Source of the DNA: JAJEFO01 sp965221845
GTDB lineage: Bacteria > Pseudomonadota > Alphaproteobacteria > Rhodobacterales > Rhodobacteraceae
NCBI GenBank assembly: GCA_965221845.1
Contig: OZ244919.1
Coordinates: forward strand, 2,232,001-2,296,000
Direction of reading: 5' to 3'
Length of the DNA stretch: 64,000 nucleotides
The notes under the pieces are model-generated. The model did not search any database. It worked only from the letters and a program-made list of their open reading frames with translations, and was not told the origin of the DNA. The position numbers and the translations under genes were made by a program. Shown in pieces: positions 45,777 to 54,185 of the stretch. Within the stretch, counting starts at the first letter, position 1. Every line of letters starts with the position of its first letter.

Positions 45777-46442
45777 TCAGGAACGGGCATCCGATCCCGG
45801 AACGGCACGCGCCCGCGGCAGGCCCTTCCCGCTCTCCCGGTCGACGAGCGCCTTGACGATGCCCGCCATCGCAAGCATTCCGGGATCGTCCATGCCGACG
45901 CTGCGCGCGCCGAAGATGCGCGCCCTGCCCACGGTGGCAGGCTTGTCGCGGAAGGCGTCGAGAGCCTTGTCGACCGCCATTGCCGCCGCGTCGGCCAGTT
46001 CGCCGGGGCCGCTCTTTCCGGTGGTTGCCGCGACCACGGCATCAAGGCTGTCCAGCACCGTCTTGCCGCCGAGGCCGGCCTTTCCGAGGGCCTGCATCGC
46101 GTCGCGGGCGGCGGCCGTCAGCGCGGGGACATCGCCCGGCGCGATCTCCGTGCGGCCCTTCACCGCCTTGGCGACGGCCATGACGCCTCTGGCCAGGAGC
46201 GTGCCGTAGGAGGATCCCGAGGACTTCGTGAAGGCGCGGGCGCACGCCAGGAGCGCCATCCCGAGATCGTCGGGAAGGGCGTCGGCGTCCTTCGCGATCG
46301 CCCGCATCCCCCGCGTCATCGTCACGCCGAGATCGCCGTCCCCGAGCGCGCCGTCGGCGGCGTTGAGCATCTCGAAATCGCGCTCCATCGCCGCCGCGAC
46401 ACGCTCGATGCCGGCCAGAACCGCGGCGCGGTCTATGGTCAT
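45777..46442 (-). CDS. dhaL: Dihydroxyacetone-type kinase, ADP/ATP subunit DhaL
   Basis: A 221-residue DAK2-domain protein. The Mg-nucleotide site reads LNAADGALGDGDLGVTMTRG: the three Asp ligands are kept, but the GDGDHG His of classical DhaL is Leu. GSSYGTLLARG and GGKTVLDSLDAV follow. It pairs with DhaK (ATGA overlap). No DhaM or PTS gene is nearby, so the pair is likely ATP-dependent, acting on a ketose such as dihydroxyacetone, erythrulose or apulose. Substrate unknown. Confidence 0.87.
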   Translation of the reverse strand: MTIDRAAVLAGIERVAAAMERDFEMLNAADGALGDGDLGVTMTRGMRAIAKDADALPDDLGMALLACARAFTKSSGSSYGTLLARGVMAVAKAVKGRTEIAPGDVPALTAAARDAMQALGKAGLGGKTVLDSLDAVVAATTGKSGPGELADAAAMAVDKALDAFRDKPATVGRARIFGARSVGMDDPGMLAMAGIVKALVDRESGKGLPRARAVPGSDARS

Positions 46443-47440
46443 CCGACCCTCCAGAACGCGCAGTCGCAGGGCGCCTTGAGGAGGGCCTCGATCTCGTCGT
46501 CGAGCCTGCAGAGCGTGAAGGAGACCCCGGACATCTCCATCGAGGTCGCGTAGCGCCCGACGAGCGGCATGACGATGGCGGCGCCGGCGGCTTCGAGGCG
46601 GGCCTTGACGACGTTGTACAGGATGTAGAGCTCTTCCGGCGGCGTGGCCCCGAGGCTGTTGACCATCGCCGACACCCTGTCGCCGGAGCCCGGGCGCATG
46701 TCGGCGAGGAGCCGGTCCATCATCTCGCCGGCGATCTCGTCGGCGGGCCTGAGCTTGCCGCGCCAGACGCCGGGCTCGCCGTGAATGCCCATGCCCATCT
46801 CGATCTCGTCCGCGGCGATCTCGAAGGTGGGCCTGCCCGCCTGGGGCACCGTGCAGGGTCCCAGGGCCACGCCGATGGAACGGCAGGCGTCCGCGGCCTT
46901 CCGGGCGACCGCCGTCACCGCGTCGAGGTCGCGGCCCTCCTCCGCAGCGGCGCCCGCGACCTTGAACGCGTAGACCATGCCGGCCACGCCCCGGCGCCTG
47001 TCGGCCTCCTCCGGCGGGGCCGAGGCCACGTCGTCGGCGAGAAGGACGGTGGTGCAGGCGATGTCGTCGAACTCGACGAGATCGCCTGCCATGTCGAAGT
47101 TCATGACGTCGCCGCCGTAGTTCCCGTAAAGCCTGAGGACGCCCGCGCCGCGGTCGGCGGCGCGGATGGCGTCGGCCATCTGCTCGGCCGAGGGCGAGGC
47201 GAAGACGTCGCCGATCGCGCAGGCGTCGAGAAGCCCCGCGCCGACATAGCCCGTGAAGACCGGCAGGTGCCCCGAGCCACCGCCCGTCACGATGCCGACC
47301 TTGCCCGCCTTGCCGGGGACGGCGCGCGCGACGACCTTCCCGCTCTCGCCGTGGAGCCGGTAATGTTCGGGATGGGCCGCGACGAGGCCCGCGAGCATCT
47401 CGTCGACGTAGTCTTCGGGCGCGTTCAGGATCTTTTTCAT
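46439..47440 (-). CDS. dhaK: Dihydroxyacetone-type kinase, substrate subunit DhaK
   Basis: A 333-residue DAK1-domain protein starting MKKILNAPEDYVDEMLAGLV behind GGAGGAAG. Its substrate-binding residues are visible: TGGGSGHLPVFTGYVG (His58), YGNYGGDVMNFDMA (Asp111) and EMGMGIHGEPG (His220, which forms the covalent hemiaminal with the ketose). It transfers phosphate from the DhaL-bound nucleotide. It lies 14 bp downstream of a ribose-type permease gene, in the same operon, so it should act on the imported sugar or a derivative. Confidence 0.9.
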   Translation of the reverse strand: MKKILNAPEDYVDEMLAGLVAAHPEHYRLHGESGKVVARAVPGKAGKVGIVTGGGSGHLPVFTGYVGAGLLDACAIGDVFASPSAEQMADAIRAADRGAGVLRLYGNYGGDVMNFDMAGDLVEFDDIACTTVLLADDVASAPPEEADRRRGVAGMVYAFKVAGAAAEEGRDLDAVTAVARKAADACRSIGVALGPCTVPQAGRPTFEIAADEIEMGMGIHGEPGVWRGKLRPADEIAGEMMDRLLADMRPGSGDRVSAMVNSLGATPPEELYILYNVVKARLEAAGAAIVMPLVGRYATSMEMSGVSFTLCRLDDEIEALLKAPCDCAFWRVG

Positions 47441-47454
47441 GGCTTCCTCCATAT

Positions 47455-48471
47455 CTAGCCGGGCCTGACCGGCCTGCGGCGGCTCCGGAATCCCGCCCAC
47501 CTGGTCGTGTTGATGACCATCACGAAGATCAAGAGGGCTCCCCAGATGAGCTCGCGGGCGAAGTTCGACACCTGGAGCATGTTGAGCCCGCTTGAGAGAA
47601 ACTGCATCGACAGGACCGCCAGGACGACGCCGATCACCCTGCCGTAGCCGCCGTAGGGGTTCACGCCGCCGAGCACCGCGATGAGAACGGCGAGGAGGAG
47701 ATAGCTCGACCCGTAGTCGGCTTTCGCCGAGTTGGCGCGGCTCATGATGATCATTCCCGCAACCGAGGAGAGCATCCCCGCGATCACGTAGACGCGGAGG
47801 AGGATCCGGTCGATGTCGATGGCGGCGTAGAGCGCGGCCAGCGGGTTCGCGCCGTACAAGGTGATGCGGAGGCCGAACCCGGTGCGGGTGAGGAGCACGT
47901 GGAGGCCGGCGGCGAGGATCGCGAAGAGGATGAGCGGAACCGGAACGAGGAGGAGCCGCGCGTTGCCGATCACGAAGACGATGTCGGGAAATCCCATCAC
48001 GGCGCTGCCGCCGGTCATCGCCACGGCGAGGCCGGTGAAGACGAGGCCGGAGCCCAGGGTCGCGAGTATCGGCGGCAGGCCGAAGCGGGAGACGAGGATG
48101 CCGTTCAGCAGCCCGGCCGTCGCCCCGACCGTGAGGGAGGCAAGCAGGGCGATGGCAAGCCACGCGAGCGCGAGCCCGCCGGCCGCTTCCGGGTCGGCAA
48201 GGGCGGTGAGGATGGTCGCGGCGACCACCGCCGAGAGGTTCGCCACGCCGACGACCGAGAGGTCGATGCCCCCGGTCATCATCGTGACGGTCATCGCCAG
48301 CGCCAGGATCGCGAACTCGGGGAACTGGAAGGCCATCGAGGTGAGGTTCTGGGGCGACAGGAACCGGTCCGGGGAGAGGGACGCCATGAGGGCGAAGACC
48401 AGCACGGCGATGACCGCGAGCCGGAATTCCGGCGCCGCGGTCAGCCCTGCCTCGATGCGCGACCCGCTCAT
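47455..48471 (-). CDS. Ribose-type ABC permease (second)
   Basis: A 338-residue RbsC-family inner-membrane protein starting MSGSRIEAGLTAAPEFRLAV. Characteristic segments are LALAMTVTMMTGGIDLSVVG, GLLNGILVSRFGLPPILATL, GANPLAALYAAIDIDRILLRVY and LLLAVLIAVLGGVNPYGGYG. It should form a heterodimer with the permease encoded just upstream. About eight to ten helices. Confidence 0.9.
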   Translation of the reverse strand: MSGSRIEAGLTAAPEFRLAVIAVLVFALMASLSPDRFLSPQNLTSMAFQFPEFAILALAMTVTMMTGGIDLSVVGVANLSAVVAATILTALADPEAAGGLALAWLAIALLASLTVGATAGLLNGILVSRFGLPPILATLGSGLVFTGLAVAMTGGSAVMGFPDIVFVIGNARLLLVPVPLILFAILAAGLHVLLTRTGFGLRITLYGANPLAALYAAIDIDRILLRVYVIAGMLSSVAGMIIMSRANSAKADYGSSYLLLAVLIAVLGGVNPYGGYGRVIGVVLAVLSMQFLSSGLNMLQVSNFARELIWGALLIFVMVINTTRWAGFRSRRRPVRPG

Positions 48472-48482
48472 GCCCTTCCCCC

Positions 48483-49469
48483 TCAGCCCGCCCGCGCCGC
48501 GGCGCGCCTGGCCTGGCAGGCGGGCAGGCCGGTGCCCAGGAGGATGAGAAGGCCGACGGTCACCGACTGCCAGGTCGAGGGGATGCCGATCACGATCAGG
48601 CTGTTCTGCACGAGAACGATGAGGGCGACGCCGAGCAGCGTGCCGGTGATCGTGCCGTAGCCGCCGACAAGGCGCGCGCCGCCGAGCACCACGGCGGCAA
48701 TCACCGAGAGTTCGAGGCCCACGAGCGAGAAGGGATCGGCCATCCGCCCCATGGAGCCGTGGAGAATGCCCGCCAGCCCTGCAAGCGCGCCGACGTAGAC
48801 ATAGACGAAGAACTGGGTCCGGCGAACGTTGATGCCGATCCGGCGGGCGCTCTCGACCGATCCGCCGATGGCGAAGATCGACCGGCCAAGCATCGTCCCG
48901 TGAAGGATGAAGGCGGTCAGGAGGACGACGGTGGCCAGTGCCGCGAGCGCCCAGGGCAGGGCGTAGAAGTCGCCGCCCCCGGTGGTGCCGCGGGCGATCA
49001 TCATCCGCGAGAAGTCCCTCATTTCCGGCGGCAGGGCGGAGATGCGCTCCGAACCGACGAAGGTCAGCAGGCATCCCCGGAAGACCGAGAGCGTGCCCAG
49101 CGTGACGATGAGGGTCGGAAGGCCGAAGCCCGCGATGAAGATGCCGTTGATCGCGCCAAGCCCCGCGCCGACAAGGACCGACAGGGCGAAGATCAGGTGC
49201 CACGGCATGTCGGGCCAGGCGGCGAGCGACACGGTCGTCGTGACATACATCGCCGAGACGGCGACGGCGGTGAAGCTGACGTCGATCCCGCCGGAGATCA
49301 GGACGAGCATCGCGCCGATGGCGAGGATGCCGAGGACGATGGAGGCGCGGAGCAGGTCCGAGAGCGTGGTGACGGTGAGAAAGTTCGGGTCCGAGGCCGT
49401 CGCCACCATGCAGAAGAGCAGGATGACCACGGCCACCAGGGTCTCGTTGCGCGCGAGGATCCCGGTCAT
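48483..49469 (-). CDS. Ribose-type ABC permease (first)
   Basis: A 328-residue RbsC-family permease starting MTGILARNETLVAVVILLFC, overlapping the ATPase stop (ATGA). Typical segments are GILAIGAMLVLISGGIDVSF, GAINGIFIAGFGLPTLIVTL, SVESARRIGINVRRTQFFVY and AAVVLGGARLVGGYGTITGT. Two different permeases rather than one homodimer are usual for the rhamnose, AI-2 and erythritol-type importers. Confidence 0.9.
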   Translation of the reverse strand: MTGILARNETLVAVVILLFCMVATASDPNFLTVTTLSDLLRASIVLGILAIGAMLVLISGGIDVSFTAVAVSAMYVTTTVSLAAWPDMPWHLIFALSVLVGAGLGAINGIFIAGFGLPTLIVTLGTLSVFRGCLLTFVGSERISALPPEMRDFSRMMIARGTTGGGDFYALPWALAALATVVLLTAFILHGTMLGRSIFAIGGSVESARRIGINVRRTQFFVYVYVGALAGLAGILHGSMGRMADPFSLVGLELSVIAAVVLGGARLVGGYGTITGTLLGVALIVLVQNSLIVIGIPSTWQSVTVGLLILLGTGLPACQARRAAARAG

Positions 49470-50962
49470 GAGGCGAGCCTGTGCGCGAGATCGTCCTCGG
49501 TCACGGCGCCGGCCGCGATCTCCTCGACCGTCCGGCCGCCCTTCATCACGAGGATGCGGTGGCAGGTGGCAAGGAGCTCGGGCAGGTCGTCGGAGATCAC
49601 GATCACGCCGAGGCCCTTCGCCCCGAGGTCGCGGATGATGTCGTGTATGTCGGCCTTCGACCCCACGTCGACGCCGACGCTCGGGCCGTTGAGGACCAGG
49701 ACCCGGGGGGCCTGCGCCATCCACCGGGCGAGCACCACCCGCTGCTGGTTGCCGCCCGAGAGCGACTGGACAGGCGCGGCGATCGACGGGGCCTTCACCT
49801 TCAGGCGCCCAAGCCAGCCGGACGCTTCGGCGGCAAGCGCGCGATGGTCGAGAAACCCCCGGCGCTCGTGGTGCTTGAGGCGTCCGACGGCGACGTTGCG
49901 GAGAATCGACTGGGTGAGGAAGAGCCCCTCGGTCAGGCGGTCTTCGGGGACGTACCCGATGCCGGCCCCGGCCGCCGCGACGGGATCGCCGAGCGGGACG
50001 TCGGCGCCGTTCACCGCCATCCGGCCGCCTTCGGGGGCCACGAGGCCGAAGAGGGCCTTGGCGAGCGAGGTCCGTCCGCTGCCCAGAAGCCCCGTGACGC
50101 CGAGCACCTCGCCCTCGCGCAGGTCGAAGCTGACGTTCGTGAAGGCGCCGGGCTTGTCCAGCGCCTCGACCCTCAGCAGCGTCTCGCCGTCCTCCGGGAA
50201 GGGTCCGGGGGCGGCGTCGCGGACCTCGCGGCCGGTCATGTGCCTGGCAAGCGAGGCGGTGTCGAAGGTCCCGGCCGGACCCTCGGCGACCTTCCTGCCG
50301 TTCCGGAGCACCACGACCCTTTCGCTCACCTCGAGCACCTCGGCCAGCTTGTGGCTCACGAACACCACCGCAACGCCCTGTTTCTTGAGGAGCCGGATGA
50401 CGCCGAGAAGCGCGCGGACCTCCCGCTCCGTGAGCGAGGCGGTGGGTTCGTCCATGATGATGAGCCGCGCCTCGCAGGCGAGCGCGCGGCAGATCGCGAC
50501 GACCTGCTTGTGGGCGACGGGCAGGGCCTCCACCCTGGCGCGAAGGGGGATGTCCACGCCGACCCGGTCGAGGACGGCCCGCGCGGCGGCGCGCGCCGAA
50601 CGGGCGTTGAAGAACCGCCGGCGCCTGGAGAGATCCCCCGCGAAGGCGATGTTTTCCGCGACCGTGAGGTTCGGGAAGAGCGAGAAGTCCTGGAAGATGA
50701 CCATGAGGCCCGCCGCCGTCGCCGTGCGGGGGGAAAACCGCGCCATCGTCTCGCCGCCGATGCGGATCTCGCCGGCGGAGGCCTGCTCGACACCCGACAG
50801 GATCTTGATGAGCGTCGATTTCCCGGAGCCGTTCTCGCCTGCGAGACAGACCGCCTCCCCCGCAGCCACCGTCAGGTCCACGCCTTCGAGCGCGGTGACG
50901 CCGGCGTAATGCTTGGTGACGCCCTTCATTTCGACAAGTGCGCCGGTCTGGAACTGATCCAT
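49466..50962 (-). CDS. Ribose-type ABC ATPase with two nucleotide domains
   Basis: A 498-residue RbsA-type fusion. The first domain is canonical: GENGSGKST, LPVAHKQVVAICRAL signature region and Walker B LIIMDEPTAS. In the second, Walker A is GLLGSGRTS, the signature LSGGNQQRVVLARWM is good, but Walker B reads VLVLNGPSVGVDVG, with Asn-Gly in place of Asp-Glu. The second site is therefore probably catalytically weak. It drives the two permeases downstream. Confidence 0.9.
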   Translation of the reverse strand: MDQFQTGALVEMKGVTKHYAGVTALEGVDLTVAAGEAVCLAGENGSGKSTLIKILSGVEQASAGEIRIGGETMARFSPRTATAAGLMVIFQDFSLFPNLTVAENIAFAGDLSRRRRFFNARSARAAARAVLDRVGVDIPLRARVEALPVAHKQVVAICRALACEARLIIMDEPTASLTEREVRALLGVIRLLKKQGVAVVFVSHKLAEVLEVSERVVVLRNGRKVAEGPAGTFDTASLARHMTGREVRDAAPGPFPEDGETLLRVEALDKPGAFTNVSFDLREGEVLGVTGLLGSGRTSLAKALFGLVAPEGGRMAVNGADVPLGDPVAAAGAGIGYVPEDRLTEGLFLTQSILRNVAVGRLKHHERRGFLDHRALAAEASGWLGRLKVKAPSIAAPVQSLSGGNQQRVVLARWMAQAPRVLVLNGPSVGVDVGSKADIHDIIRDLGAKGLGVIVISDDLPELLATCHRILVMKGGRTVEEIAAGAVTEDDLAHRLAS

Positions 50963-50998
50963 GCTCTGGGCCGGGTCCTGTGCGTTGCCGACGCCGTT

Positions 50999-51043
50999 CG
51001 GTCCCTGCGGGGCGGCGGCGCGGCCGTCGCCCCGCAGGGACCG
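50999..51043 (-). promoter_or_regulatory. Perfect 16-bp intercistronic hairpin after the binding-protein gene
   Basis: CGGTCCCTGCGGGGCG and its exact reverse complement pair around a 13-nt loop, directly after the binding-protein stop (51046) and before the ATPase start. A stabilising or attenuating stem is likely. Confidence 0.75.
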
Positions 51044-51045
51044 GC

Positions 51046-52038
51046 TCAGAACGGGTAGTCGTCCATGTTCTCGGCGTTCACGTTCACCCAGGCCTGGCCG
51101 TAGATGACCTTTCCGTCGAGGGTGACGTTCTCGTAGCCCGGCAGCCCGAGATCCATGCCGTCCGTGACCTCCTCGCCGTCGATCACCATCCGGGCGACCA
51201 TGTTCATCGCGTAACCGGCGACCGAGGGATCCCAGAAGCCGATGCCGTCAACGGCGCCGGTCTCGATATACTGGCCGGCGATCGAGGGAAGCGAGGTGCC
51301 GAAGACGCAGGTCTCGTCTTCGAGACCCCTTTCCTCGACGGCGAGCCCGATTCCCGCGACGTCGGTCGACGCCGAGCCCTGCATGCCCCTGACGTTCGGG
51401 AAGGCGCGGAGCACTTCCTGAGCCCTTTCATAGGCGTTCTGGGCGTCGTCGAAGGTCTCGTTCCGGTCGCCCACGAGCGTCATGTTCGGGTAGTTCGCCT
51501 CCTGATGGGCGATGGCGCCGTCCACCCACTGGTTGTGGGTCTGGGAGGTGAGCGAGCCGACGAAGACGGCATATTCGCCCTCGCCGCCCATGCAGGTGGC
51601 GAGCTGCTCCATCAGGTTCGCGCCGAAGTCCTCGTTGACGAAGGCCTCGATGTCGTAGGCCGTGTTCTGCTGGCTCGCGGCTTCGTGGGTGACCACGGCG
51701 ATGCCTTGCTCCATTGCCCGGGCAAGGACCGGCTCGATGGCCTCGGGCGACATCGGCACGACCGCGAGCGCGTCCACGCCCTGGGCGATCATGTCCTCTA
51801 TGAGAGCCGCCTGCTGCTGGGGGTCGGCCTGGGCCGGACCCACCTGGAACGCGTTCGCCCCCTTGTCGGCGGCATACTGCTTCACGCCCTCTTCCATGCG
51901 GTTGAACCACTGGATGCCGGCGATCTTGACCACGGTGGCGATCGACGGCCCGTCCTGCGCATGGACGGGGCCCGCGGCAAGGGTTGCGGCGACGGCGGCC
52001 GTCGCCAGGATCGACGCGGCTTTCTTCATCTTGTTCAT
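51046..52038 (-). CDS. Ribose-type ABC periplasmic binding protein
   Basis: A 330-residue Peripl_BP_4 receptor. Signal peptide MNKMKKAASILATAAVAATL…VHA, then QDGPSIATVVKIAGIQWFNR. Family segments: DKGANAFQVGPAQADPQQQA, DALAVVPMSPEAIEPVLARA, VVTHEAAS and MQGSASTDVAGIGLAVEERG. It resembles the RhaS/LsrB branch more than classic RbsB. First ATG has GGAGGAACAAG upstream. It starts the operon ABC transporter-dhaK-dhaL, transcribed leftward. Confidence 0.9.
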   Translation of the reverse strand: MNKMKKAASILATAAVAATLAAGPVHAQDGPSIATVVKIAGIQWFNRMEEGVKQYAADKGANAFQVGPAQADPQQQAALIEDMIAQGVDALAVVPMSPEAIEPVLARAMEQGIAVVTHEAASQQNTAYDIEAFVNEDFGANLMEQLATCMGGEGEYAVFVGSLTSQTHNQWVDGAIAHQEANYPNMTLVGDRNETFDDAQNAYERAQEVLRAFPNVRGMQGSASTDVAGIGLAVEERGLEDETCVFGTSLPSIAGQYIETGAVDGIGFWDPSVAGYAMNMVARMVIDGEEVTDGMDLGLPGYENVTLDGKVIYGQAWVNVNAENMDDYPF

Positions 52039-52678
52039 CTTGTTCCTCCCATATGCCTCCTGCGATTCGAAGGCGACAGCACGTCCGCGCGGTGGCCGGA
52101 CCAGACGCCCCGCGAAGCCCGGTTCCTGCTACTGCAGCACCTGCCTTCCACGGCAGCGACGGCTTTCATCGCCTGCTCATCGCCTGCGCCGCGCGGGGTG
52201 GCGGGCAGCTTACAGTCCCGGCGTTGCCGGTCAAGCCGCTTTGTGGCGCGGGGTGCAGTTCAGCTTTGGTGAGGCGGCGACGGCCTGACTCGCAGGCTTG
52301 GTCGAGGACGTGGAGCGGCCTATGCTGCATGGCGCTGCAGCGCCATCACGGGAATCTGCGAATCGCAATCACCGACGAAGTTGAGCCGCGCCCCTCGCGG
52401 ACCGCCCTGGCCTCCGCGAACCGCCGGCCGCGCTCCGCCCCCGCCGGATGGATCGCCTTCACGGCGTCGGCTGACTGCCCCAGGCAGTGGAAGAGGCCGG
52501 GCACGAAGGCGGCCTTCCGGTGGCGCCGGGCCGATGCCGGCGGCCTTGACAACGGCCTTGCGGGACGGCGTTCTCTTGCCGATGTTCGGCCGGAGGGCCC
52601 GGGAGCGAAGGCCGCCGCCCTGCCGCGCGCCGGCGGCAGGGCGGCGGGCCGAACGCAACCTGGCATGAGGAGGATGCG
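52039..52678. other. 640-bp divergent control region without a gene
   Basis: It lies between the divergent ABC operon and the FGGY kinase operon. I see no credible coding frame. The most notable feature is the palindrome at 52329-52346. No regulator gene for these two operons lies in the window. Confidence 0.5.
52329..52346. promoter_or_regulatory. Perfect 18-bp palindrome, candidate operator
   Basis: ATGGCGCTGCAGCGCCAT reads the same on both strands and lies near the middle of the divergent control region, ~290 bp from one start and ~330 bp from the other. A dimeric repressor of sugar genes is a reasonable binder. Confidence 0.45.
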
Positions 52679-54169
52679 TTGAGCCATTTCCTGACGGCCG
52701 ACGGCGGCACCGAAAGCCTGCGCGCCCGGATCCACGACGTGAACGGCACATGCCTTGCGAGCCAGGCGGCGAGTTACGAGACGACGTTCTCCGCCGGCGC
52801 CCGGGCCGAGCAGGATCCCGCCGGCTGGTGGACGAACTTCGTGACCGCGAGCAGGGCGGCGATGGCCGAGGCCGGGATCGCGGGCAGTCAGATCGAGGCC
52901 ATCGCCTGCGCCACCACAAGCTGCTCCGTGGTCGCCCTGGAGAAGGGCGGAGACGCCCTGCGCCCCGCGCTGATATGGATGGACGTGCGCGCCGGCGAGG
53001 AGGCCGAGGCGGTGCTCGCGACGGGTGACGCCGCCCTGCAGGTCAACGGCGGCGGGACCGGGCCGGTCTCGCCCGAATGGATGATTCCCAAGGCGCTCTG
53101 GCTGAAGCGCAACGAACCCGAGACCTTCGAGGGGGCTCATCGAATCTGCGAATACCAGGACTTCCTGACCTACAAGCTCACCGGCGAATGGGCCGCAAGC
53201 CTCGACAACGCGGGCCTGCGCTGGCATTACCGCGCCGACAAGGGAGGCTGGCCCGAAAGCCTCGTCCGCGCGCTCGGGCTCGAGGCGCTCCTCGAGAAAT
53301 GGCCGTCACGGGTGGTGGCTCCGGGGGACGTGATCGGCACGCTCACCGCCGCCGCCGCCGAATCGCTCGGGCTGCCCCGGAGCGTCAAGGTCGTCCAGGG
53401 CGGCGCCGACGCACCGATCGGGATGATCGGGCTCGGGGTGTCGCGCCCCGGGCAGCTCGCGCTCATCACCGGCTCGTCCCATCTCCAGTTCGGCGTGACC
53501 GAGGCGCCGCTCTTCGCGCCGGGCGTCTGGGGCGCCTACGCGGACATCGTGTATCCGGGCCGCTACATCGTCGAGGGAGGGCAGACCTCGACGGGATCCA
53601 TCGTCAACTGGCTGGGACGGCTCACCGGCGGTCACGACTTCGAGGAGCTGAACGCGAAGGCGGCCGCCCTGCCGCCCGGGGCGGAGGGGCTCGTCGTGCA
53701 GGATCACTTCCAGGGCAACCGGACGCCCCACACGGACGCGCGCTCGCGCGGGGCGATCCTCGGGCTGACGCTCGCCCACGAGAAGCACCACCTCTTCCGG
53801 GCGATCATGGAAGGGGTCTCCTTCGGGACGAAGGCGATCCTCGATTCCTTCGCCAGCGCCGGCTACGTCGCGACCGAGATGACCGCCGGCGGCGGCGCCT
53901 CGGCCTCGGATCTCTGGATGCAGATCCATGCCGACACGTCCGGCCTGCCGATCCGCATCCCCGCCTCCCCCGACGCGCCGTCCATGGGCGCGGCGGTGCT
54001 CGCCGCCCACGGGGCCGGGCATTACGGCACGATCGACGAGGGGATCGAGGGCATGGTGCGTCCCGGCCGGCTCGTCGAGCCTGACCCGGCGAACGTCGCG
54101 GCCTACGCGGCGCTCTTCGAGAAGCACCTCGCGCTCTACCCGGCCGCGAAAGACGTGCTGAGCCGCTGA
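52679..54169 (+). CDS. FGGY-family carbohydrate kinase
   Basis: A 496-residue sugar kinase with a TTG start (reading MSHFLTADGGTESLRARIHD) supported by AGGAGG at 52668-52673. Domain I has ATTSCSVVALEKGG, PALIWMDVRAGEE and YQDFLTYKLTGEW. Domain II has VQGGADAPIGMIGLGVSRPG, LITGSSHLQFGV and ATEMTAGGGASASDLWMQIH, with the FGGY C-terminal ASPDAPSMGAAVLA. It probably phosphorylates a ketose or polyol imported by the divergent ABC system. A six-codon frame MRRMR overlaps the start. Confidence 0.88.
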   Translation: MSHFLTADGGTESLRARIHDVNGTCLASQAASYETTFSAGARAEQDPAGWWTNFVTASRAAMAEAGIAGSQIEAIACATTSCSVVALEKGGDALRPALIWMDVRAGEEAEAVLATGDAALQVNGGGTGPVSPEWMIPKALWLKRNEPETFEGAHRICEYQDFLTYKLTGEWAASLDNAGLRWHYRADKGGWPESLVRALGLEALLEKWPSRVVAPGDVIGTLTAAAAESLGLPRSVKVVQGGADAPIGMIGLGVSRPGQLALITGSSHLQFGVTEAPLFAPGVWGAYADIVYPGRYIVEGGQTSTGSIVNWLGRLTGGHDFEELNAKAAALPPGAEGLVVQDHFQGNRTPHTDARSRGAILGLTLAHEKHHLFRAIMEGVSFGTKAILDSFASAGYVATEMTAGGGASASDLWMQIHADTSGLPIRIPASPDAPSMGAAVLAAHGAGHYGTIDEGIEGMVRPGRLVEPDPANVAAYAALFEKHLALYPAAKDVLSR

Positions 54170-54185
54170 GAGCAGGAGGCCGGCC

